Positions 7,372 to 12,710 of a DNA stretch of 12,710 bases are shown piece by piece; positions within the stretch are counted from its first letter, which is position 1; the number at the start of each line of letters is the position of its first letter. A program made the translations under genes and the position numbers. Origin of the DNA: Candidatus Aminicenantota bacterium (lineage in GTDB: Bacteria; Acidobacteriota; Aminicenantia; Aminicenantales; Aminicenantaceae); assembly GCA_013139435.1 (NCBI GenBank), contig WTAW01000258.1, forward strand, positions 1-12,710, in the 5' to 3' direction. The notes beneath the pieces were generated by a model. The model had not been told where the DNA came from. It searched no databases and saw only the letters and a program-made list of their open reading frames with translations.

Positions 7372-8088
7372 ATGACAATCAACAAAATCTTTAAATTTTG
7401 CGTTATTACTCTATCAGCACTCATCCTATTTTTCCTCAGTGCTCTTATCGCCTATCAAGTCACTCTTAAAGGAGAGATGGTCACTATCCCCGACGTCACA
7501 AACAAGTCCTTGGATGAAGCCAGGGAGATCCTCGCGGACAAAAAACTCTTTGTCATCAAAAGCGGGATAGAACTCCACGATAGATACGACAAGGATAAGA
7601 TCATCCAACAGGACCCTCTTGCAGAATCTAAGGTCAAGATCAACAATGTTGTGAAAGTCATTTTGAGCGCAGGAAAAGAAAAGGTCATTGTCCCTCGCTT
7701 TATCGGGCGGAGTCTTCAAGCGATAAGCCCAGACCTCATCAAAGCGGGGCTGATGAAGGGGAAAATATCGCATGTTCATACTCCTGCATATGCGGCAGGA
7801 AAGATCATCTCTCAACATCCCTCTGATAATGAAGAGGTGGCGCGGGGTTCCCGGATCAGCTTTTTAGTAAGTCAGGGAAATAGAGAAAAAAAATTCCTTA
7901 TGCCCGATCTGATCGGAAAACGGGCCTTAGTGGTTATCGAAAAATTGAAAGAGTTAGAATTCAACATCGGGCATATCCGCTACTCCTATTATCCAGGTCT
8001 TGAATCAGGGATTATCATCAACCAATATCCTGAACCCGGCTCTCGCATTCAAAGAAGAAATCTTATCACCATGGAGGTTAGCAAATAA
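7372..8088 (+). CDS. Membrane-anchored protein with three PASTA domains
   Basis: A protein of 238 residues with a short cytoplasmic start, one membrane helix (about residues 9-30) and three extracytoplasmic PASTA domains (about 36-101, 104-169, 174-237). Each has the typical opening (VTIPDVTNKS, VIVPRFIGRS, FLMPDLIGKR) and a later QxP turn (QQDP, SQHP, NQYP). PASTA domains commonly bind peptidoglycan or muropeptides in Ser/Thr kinases and penicillin-binding proteins. Here there is neither a kinase nor a transpeptidase domain, so a cell-wall sensing or tethering role is only an inference. The ATG at 7372 is the first possible start after an in-frame TAG at 7366-7368. It has no recognisable Shine-Dalgarno sequence, which is unusual in this window. 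It leads a probable operon and its TAA shares one base with the ATG of rpe. Confidence 0.88.
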   Translation: MTINKIFKFCVITLSALILFFLSALIAYQVTLKGEMVTIPDVTNKSLDEAREILADKKLFVIKSGIELHDRYDKDKIIQQDPLAESKVKINNVVKVILSAGKEKVIVPRFIGRSLQAISPDLIKAGLMKGKISHVHTPAYAAGKIISQHPSDNEEVARGSRISFLVSQGNREKKFLMPDLIGKRALVVIEKLKELEFNIGHIRYSYYPGLESGIIINQYPEPGSRIQRRNLITMEVSK

Positions 8089-8756
8089 TGATTCAAATCG
8101 CACCATCTATCCTTTCCGCTGATTTCACCAGAATCGCAGACTCTGTGAAAATGGCCGAAGATGCCGGCGCAGACCTCATCCATGTGGATGTCATGGATGG
8201 CCACTTTGTACCCAACCTCACGTCGGGACCAGAGCTGGTTGCTGCTCTTAAAGACAAAACGACTCTCCCCCTAGATGTGCATCTCATGGTTGAAAATCCT
8301 GGATTATTCATTCCTCTCTTCCAGGAAGCGGGAGCAGATTGGATATCGATCCATATCGAGGCCTCTGTGCACCTCCACCAGGACATTAGTTCTATCAAAG
8401 AAAAAGGGCAACGAGCAGGTCTTGTGCTGAATCCAGCAACTCCCATCCACCTCATGAATGAGATCATCCAGGACCTCGACTTTGTTCTCTTGATGACTGT
8501 CAATCCGGGCTGGGGAGGCCAAGGATTCATCGAATCATGCCACAAAAAGATCAGGCATCTGAAAAATTGGCTCACAGGGCAGAAACTGGAGATCCCGATC
8601 CAGGTCGACGGTGGAATCAAACTGGATAATTTGGAAGAGATCATCCAGGACGGAGCTGATATCATCGTTATGGGCTCTGGGATCTACAAAGAAGAGGATC
8701 CTTCGGAAGTCATCAAAACGATCAAGTCGCTGGTCAAAGAGTACGAAAAACCATGA
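8088..8756 (+). CDS. rpe: Ribulose-phosphate 3-epimerase
   Basis: A cytoplasmic TIM-barrel enzyme of 222 residues, the normal family size. It interconverts D-ribulose 5-phosphate and D-xylulose 5-phosphate in the pentose phosphate pathway. Visible marks are APSILSADF (5-13), HVDVMDGHFVPN (32-43), DVHLMVENP (63-71), the phosphate-loop region MTVNPGWGGQGFI (136-148), QVDGGI (172-177) and VMGSGIY (194-200). The metal-binding set is H32, D34, H65 and D174, with D34 and D174 as the acid/base pair. VMGSGIY differs slightly from the more common AGSAIF, and W142 replaces the frequent Phe of NPGFGGQ. The start overlaps the previous stop by one base (TAATG), with GGAGG 10 nt upstream inside the PASTA gene, so translation is probably coupled. 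Confidence 0.97.
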   Translation: MIQIAPSILSADFTRIADSVKMAEDAGADLIHVDVMDGHFVPNLTSGPELVAALKDKTTLPLDVHLMVENPGLFIPLFQEAGADWISIHIEASVHLHQDISSIKEKGQRAGLVLNPATPIHLMNEIIQDLDFVLLMTVNPGWGGQGFIESCHKKIRHLKNWLTGQKLEIPIQVDGGIKLDNLEEIIQDGADIIVMGSGIYKEEDPSEVIKTIKSLVKEYEKP

Positions 8757-9697
8757 ATTGTTTAGTCACTGGCACCGCTGGATTTATCGGGTCCCATCTG
8801 TCTCGGAGACTCCTCAAAGAAGGTTTTTCTGTTATCGGTGTGGACAGTTTCACCGATTATTATCCAAGGTGGATCAAAGAACGTAATCTATCCACCCTGA
8901 AGAGTGAAAACAATTTTTCGTTCCTCGAAGAAGACATCAATTCTCTCGACCTCAACCGCCTTTTACAAAATGTCGATTGTGTGTTTCACCTGGCCGCCCA
9001 AGCAGGAGTGAGAGCGAGTTGGGGGCAGAGCTTTTCCGAATATATACGGAACAACATCGAAGCCACACAAAGGCTTCTGGAAGAATCGAAGGAGCAACCA
9101 CTCCATAAATTCATATTTGCATCGTCCTCATCGGTTTATGGGTATTGCCCTGAACTTCCCATGTCAGAATCCAGCCCTCTCCTCCCCTATTCTCCCTATG
9201 GAGTCACCAAATTGGCCGCAGAAAACCTGTGCTATCTCTACTCCAAGAACTACGGCGTCCCTACGATCTCTCTACGTTTTTTCACAGTCTACGGTCCAGG
9301 ACAACGCCCCGATATGGCGTTTCACAAATTTTTTAAATCAACTTCCGAGAACAAACCTATCACTGTTTTTGGCACAGGAGAGCAAACAAGAGATTTTACA
9401 TATATCAACGATATCATAAATGCAATTTTTGCCTGCATCGAACACGGCCAAACAGGGGAAACGTACAATCTGGGTGGAGGGAACAGAAAAATGTTGAAGG
9501 ACTTGCTCCCTCTATTTGAAGAGATCTGCGGAAAAAAAATCAGCGTCAAATGGGAAGAAAAACAAAAGGGAGACGTCCCTCATACGTTAGCAGACATCCA
9601 AAAAGCAAAGAAAGACTTGGGATTCGTTCCAAGAACAGCGATCGATGAGGGATTGAGCGAAGAATGGAGATGGATCAAAAACCTCTATTCTCCCTAA
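8753..9697 (+). CDS. NAD-dependent nucleotide-sugar epimerase (extended SDR; UDP-glucuronate/UDP-glucose 4-epimerase-like)
   Basis: A protein of 314 residues of the extended short-chain dehydrogenase family. The NAD-binding GTAGFIG is at residues 7-13, an acidic residue for the ribose ends strand 2 (D31), SSSSVYG (124-130) carries the catalytic Ser/Thr region, and Y149-x3-K153 (SPYGVTK) is the catalytic pair. DSFTDYY near 31-37 and FFTVYGPGQRPDMAF near 184-198 are closest in style to UDP-glucuronate 4-epimerases, but UDP-glucose 4-epimerase or a dehydratase cannot be excluded, so no symbol is given. It probably supplies sugars for lipopolysaccharide or another surface polymer. It overlaps rpe by 4 nt (ATGA) and has only a weak AAAGAG upstream, consistent with coupled translation. 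The short gap to bamD (12 nt) keeps it in the same probable operon. Confidence 0.92.
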   Translation: MNCLVTGTAGFIGSHLSRRLLKEGFSVIGVDSFTDYYPRWIKERNLSTLKSENNFSFLEEDINSLDLNRLLQNVDCVFHLAAQAGVRASWGQSFSEYIRNNIEATQRLLEESKEQPLHKFIFASSSSVYGYCPELPMSESSPLLPYSPYGVTKLAAENLCYLYSKNYGVPTISLRFFTVYGPGQRPDMAFHKFFKSTSENKPITVFGTGEQTRDFTYINDIINAIFACIEHGQTGETYNLGGGNRKMLKDLLPLFEEICGKKISVKWEEKQKGDVPHTLADIQKAKKDLGFVPRTAIDEGLSEEWRWIKNLYSP

Positions 9698-9709
9698 GGA
9701 TAAACGACA

Positions 9710-10510
9710 ATGATAAGACCGACCGAAACGTTCAAAGCGAAGAAAATAATCCTGTATGGACTCCTCATCCTTATCGTTATTTTTTCAATAAGCTGCGGAA
9801 AAAAGGAAACAGAGATCGATCCTGAGATCGTCTCGAATGATGAACTCCTCTTTAATCTGGGTATGGAATCCATCGAAAAAGATGCAGAAAAGGGGCGCCT
9901 CTATTTGCGACAGGTCATCGATTCCTTCCCGAAGAGTTTTTACGCTCAGAGGGCAAAATTGGCCATCGCCGATTCTTATTTTGAAAAGGGAGACGAAGGG
10001 AGCATGATCATAGCCGCATCTGAATATAGGGAGTTCATCTCTCTGTTCCCTCTCAGCCCATCTGCATCCTATGCCCAATACCAGATCGGGATGACCTTTT
10101 ACAAAAAGGCCTTGAAACCCGGTCGAGACCAGACCAAAACAGAACGGGCTCTAGCCGAGTTTAAAAAAGTTATCACCACTTACCCGTTGAGTGACGAAGC
10201 CAAACAGACTGAGGAAAAGATCAAGGACTGTGAGGAACGATTGGCTGCACACACATTCAGTATAGGAGAGCTTTACTATAAACGAGCGGCGTACAAAGCA
10301 TCGACAAGCCGCTTGATCGATATCCTCACGGCATATCCGAATTATTCAGAGATGGATAAAGTCTATTATTATCTTGCCGATTCTTATTACAAATGGAATA
10401 AGATCGAGGAAAGTATTCCCTATTTTCGGAAACTCATAACAGATTTTCCTCAGAGTAAATACGCAGAAAAAGCCACAGAAAGAATGCAGGAGATCGAAAA
10501 ACGAACATAA
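9710..10510 (+). CDS. bamD: Outer membrane assembly lipoprotein BamD (TPR protein)
   Basis: A protein of 266 residues, somewhat longer than E. coli BamD (245). A hydrophobic signal (about 12-28) ends at C29 (FSISC), a probable lipobox although position -3 is Ser rather than Leu. The rest is a series of TPR-like helical repeats with family signatures: YRQ-like YLRQVIDSFP (about 65), ASEYREFISLFPLSPSASYAQ (near 105-123), ALAEFKKVITTYP, and GELYYKRAAYKASTSRL near 185-201. BamD is the essential lipoprotein that with BamA folds beta-barrels into the outer membrane, so the cell has two membranes. AAGGA (9696-9700) sits 9 nt before the ATG and overlaps the upstream stop. The following gene is itself a beta-barrel, a likely client. 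A YbgF/CpoB-type TPR protein is the main alternative and is less likely given the mid-protein signature. Confidence 0.85.
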   Translation: MIRPTETFKAKKIILYGLLILIVIFSISCGKKETEIDPEIVSNDELLFNLGMESIEKDAEKGRLYLRQVIDSFPKSFYAQRAKLAIADSYFEKGDEGSMIIAASEYREFISLFPLSPSASYAQYQIGMTFYKKALKPGRDQTKTERALAEFKKVITTYPLSDEAKQTEEKIKDCEERLAAHTFSIGELYYKRAAYKASTSRLIDILTAYPNYSEMDKVYYYLADSYYKWNKIEESIPYFRKLITDFPQSKYAEKATERMQEIEKRT

Positions 10511-10547
10511 AAGGGAAAACGTTTGAATTGTGAATCTTGTTTATTGT

Positions 10548-10552
10548 GGAGG
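10548..10552 (+). promoter_or_regulatory. Shine-Dalgarno site of the beta-barrel gene
   Basis: GGAGG lies 5 nt before the ATG at 10558 and selects it over a TTG seven codons upstream (10537), which has no such site and would put extra residues before the signal peptide. Confidence 0.75.
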
Positions 10553-10557
10553 TCAAC

Positions 10558-11355
10558 ATGAATTTAAAAAGCTGTATTTTCAGTGCCGTGCTGATAATGT
10601 TTGTATTTGCAAACCTGTCCTATACTCAAGAGGTGACGCCGGATTTTTCAGACGGCAAGAAGTGGAGCGTAGGTCTCGGATTTGAATACTTTAAGAGCAC
10701 CATGAGCTGGGATGAGGATAGTCTTATCTCACCGCTCAAGTCATACCTGATGACTTTTCATGTCAACTATGAGATCTTGGATGGTTTGTATTTGGGGGGG
10801 ATTTTCGGTTATGCGTCATCCGACTTTGAGTCTCTGACATTTCGAGAATTACCCATATCTTTGACAATGGACAAAGGAGCGATCGGAGGAATGCTTTTCG
10901 GCGCAGAGGCGATGTTTACCTTCTATGAAACTGACTATTTTGATTTCAGTGTTATGGGTCAGTATATCTACTACAATGGTGGAGAGAAGCAATGGGATAT
11001 TCCGGGACTCGCAGTCGATGGGACTGCAACGGGAAAACCGAAATGGTCACGAGCAACCGTGGGCGTTTCTTTCAGATACTTGGCTGCAGAGCCTTTTCTT
11101 CCCTACTTGAATATCGCCTACAGCTCTCTCTCCGGAACCTTTGCGATGGAAGAATCCATCCAGACACTGAACAGGACAGAAGAAAAGAATATATCCGGTG
11201 TAGGGAGTCTTATGATCGGGCTTGGTGGAATTTATGATCTCTCAGATTCTCTCAGCCTCCTACTGGAAGCTGATTTTACACCTTATAGCGGTGGCGATAA
11301 TTACGAGGGTGGTGTTGATTTTGGTGCGCTGCTCAGGATTATGTATTCATTCTAA
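10558..11355 (+). CDS. Small outer-membrane beta-barrel protein, function unknown
   Basis: A protein of 265 residues. A Sec signal peptide (hydrophobic residues about 6-20, cleavage near 23, before QEVTPDF) is followed by alternating polar and hydrophobic segments with many Gly and aromatic residues, such as WSVGLGFEYF, YLGGIFGYASS, FSVMGQYIYYNGG, RATVGVSFRYL and SLLLEADFTPY. The final strand ends FGALLRIMYSF, with the terminal phenylalanine typical of BAM-recognised barrels. Size and pattern suggest about 8-10 strands of the OmpA/OmpW or opacity-protein type, but no specific family is recognised. No periplasmic peptidoglycan-binding domain is present. It lies 47 nt after bamD and 18 nt before the S8 protease gene and probably belongs to the same operon. 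Confidence 0.8.
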   Translation: MNLKSCIFSAVLIMFVFANLSYTQEVTPDFSDGKKWSVGLGFEYFKSTMSWDEDSLISPLKSYLMTFHVNYEILDGLYLGGIFGYASSDFESLTFRELPISLTMDKGAIGGMLFGAEAMFTFYETDYFDFSVMGQYIYYNGGEKQWDIPGLAVDGTATGKPKWSRATVGVSFRYLAAEPFLPYLNIAYSSLSGTFAMEESIQTLNRTEEKNISGVGSLMIGLGGIYDLSDSLSLLLEADFTPYSGGDNYEGGVDFGALLRIMYSF

Positions 11356-11373
11356 CGGAAACCGGAGGCGACT

Positions 11374-12710
11374 ATGAAAAAGAAAAAAATTATTCTTTTA
11401 ATAACCACAATACTTTTCCTGTCTTTGACAGTAAGTTTCAATAATGCCGAACAGGACAGACGAATCCGGAGAATCATTGATCCCACTCTCCAAGATATGC
11501 ATGTATTAAAAGACGATTTTCGCTCAAGAGATAAACAGCAACGGTACGCATCCAGTGAGATCCTCGTCAAATTCAAGTCATCACTTTCTGAAAACGAAGT
11601 GGCGATTCTCATCGAAACATATCAATCCCGAACAATAAAAAAGATCCAAAAGCTTAATGTCTATCAGATCCAGATCCCAGAACACTACAGTGTGGAAGAA
11701 ATGGTGTATGCCTTTGACCGAAACCCGGATGTGGAATACGCTGAACCCAACTATATCGCCCGTATAACAGCGACACCCAATGATTTGCTGTTCCAAGAAC
11801 AGTATGCCCTCCACAACACGGGTCAGTCGATCGGCGTGCCCGGTAGTCCTTCTGGCACTGACCGGGCTGATATCAAAGCCCCTGAAGGCTGGGAAGAGAC
11901 CAAGGGAACGGATTCGACTCTGATAGCCATTCTAGACACGGGTATTGACCTCGTCCATCCGGACTTGCAGAGCAAAGTTTTATCTGGAGGGAGAGATTTT
12001 GTCAATAACGACTTCGATGCTTCTGATGATCATTGGCATGGTACTCATGTCGCCGGAATCGCAGCCGCAGAGACGAACAACAATGAAGGGATTGCAGGAG
12101 TCGCTTGGAATTGCAAACTTCTGCCTGTCAAGGTGTTAGATCAAGATGGAGATGGGTACTACTCATGGATCGCGGAAGGGATCAGATGGGCCGCAGATAA
12201 CGGAGCTGATGTCATCAACATGAGTTTTGGAGGCCCGAGTGAAGGCGGCATTTTGAGGGAAGCTTTGCATTATGCCAAAGCTGCCGGAGTAGTACTCGTT
12301 GCATCAGCCGGGAACGAGGATGATAGCGTGTATTATCCCGCGGCTTACGATGAGTACTGCATCGCTGTCGCAGCCACGGACTACAATGATGAAAGGCCAT
12401 GGTGGTCCAATCCAGGACCAGAGGTCGACGTGGCTGCTCCAGGAGTCAGGATTCTCAGTTGTTCCCCGACCTGGTATTGGGGGCCTGGATCTTTCCCATA
12501 CGGTTATGCAGAGGGAACCTCCCAGGCAGCCCCACATGTGACTGGTCTGGCGGCCCTGATCAAAGACCTCAAACCTTGGCTGCGGGTGGACGAGATCATG
12601 GATATCATCCGGTACACTGCCGAAGACGTCAACAGCGGGACTTCCCCTGGATTCGATGAATTCATCGGCTACGGCCGCATAAACATGGACAGGGCTCTAG
12701 TTCCCATCAA
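11374..12710 (+). CDS. Secreted subtilisin-like serine protease (peptidase family S8), 3'-partial
   Basis: The frame runs from the ATG at 11374 (GGAGG at 11364-11368, 5 nt upstream) to the window end, giving 445 visible residues. A Sec signal peptide (residues 1-25) is followed by an I9-like prodomain (ILVKFKSSLSE from 63 to AEPNYI at 123-128). The catalytic domain then shows the Asp site AILDTGID (D188), the His site HGTHVAG (H222), the oxyanion Asn SAGN (N314), and the Ser site GTSQAAPH (S383). All four key residues are present, so an active protease is expected. Gln384 replaces the common Met of GTSMAAPH. The catalytic domain looks almost complete (FIGYGRINMDRAL), so what is missing is probably a C-terminal extension such as a sorting or adhesion domain. 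It should act in the periplasm, at the cell surface or outside. Last gene of the visible operon; its substrate is unknown. Confidence 0.95.
   Translation, partial: MKKKKIILLITTILFLSLTVSFNNAEQDRRIRRIIDPTLQDMHVLKDDFRSRDKQQRYASSEILVKFKSSLSENEVAILIETYQSRTIKKIQKLNVYQIQIPEHYSVEEMVYAFDRNPDVEYAEPNYIARITATPNDLLFQEQYALHNTGQSIGVPGSPSGTDRADIKAPEGWEETKGTDSTLIAILDTGIDLVHPDLQSKVLSGGRDFVNNDFDASDDHWHGTHVAGIAAAETNNNEGIAGVAWNCKLLPVKVLDQDGDGYYSWIAEGIRWAADNGADVINMSFGGPSEGGILREALHYAKAAGVVLVASAGNEDDSVYYPAAYDEYCIAVAATDYNDERPWWSNPGPEVDVAAPGVRILSCSPTWYWGPGSFPYGYAEGTSQAAPHVTGLAALIKDLKPWLRVDEIMDIIRYTAEDVNSGTSPGFDEFIGYGRINMDRALVPI

Overview
The window reads as chromosomal DNA of a Gram-negative, probably anaerobic bacterium. 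The Gram-negative call rests on a BamD-type lipoprotein, an outer-membrane beta-barrel with a C-terminal phenylalanine, and several Sec signal peptides. The anaerobic call rests on the redox operon: a molybdopterin-family oxidoreductase, a hexaheme cytochrome c, and a NarI/HdrD-type membrane iron-sulfur protein. Gene content and style, especially a stand-alone PASTA protein directly before rpe, would fit Aminicenantota or other Acidobacteriota relatives. That placement is an impression and was not tested. No rRNA, tRNA, CRISPR array or transposase gene was seen.

Region 1 (1-5858, + strand) is a tightly packed redox operon that enters from the left. It holds the C-terminal part of a molybdopterin-family oxidoreductase (5' end outside the window), a secreted TolB-like beta-propeller protein, a membrane-anchored cytochrome with six CXXCH motifs, and a fused NarI-like/HdrD-like protein. 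The last three are joined by a 1-nt gap and an ATGA overlap. Together they look like a periplasm-to-membrane electron transfer module. It recalls the Qrc, Dsr and Tmc complexes of sulfate reducers without matching any of them in gene make-up.

Region 2 (5855-7371) holds one gene on the - strand, a low-specificity L-threonine aldolase with its own good promoter and Shine-Dalgarno site, and a 456-bp divergent intergenic region. That intergenic region contains a perfect 23-bp inverted repeat with a 29-nt spacer. A related 17-nt motif overlaps the stop codon of the upstream redox operon, so the aldolase gene lies between two inverted copies of one short motif (16 of 17 bases alike).

Region 3 (7372-12710, + strand) is a compact probable operon for envelope and sugar metabolism. 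Its genes are a membrane-anchored triple-PASTA protein, ribulose-phosphate 3-epimerase, an NAD-dependent nucleotide-sugar epimerase, BamD, a small outer-membrane beta-barrel, and a secreted subtilisin-like S8 protease cut off by the window end. Overlaps of 1 and 4 nt join the first three genes. The next gaps are 12, 47 and 18 nt.
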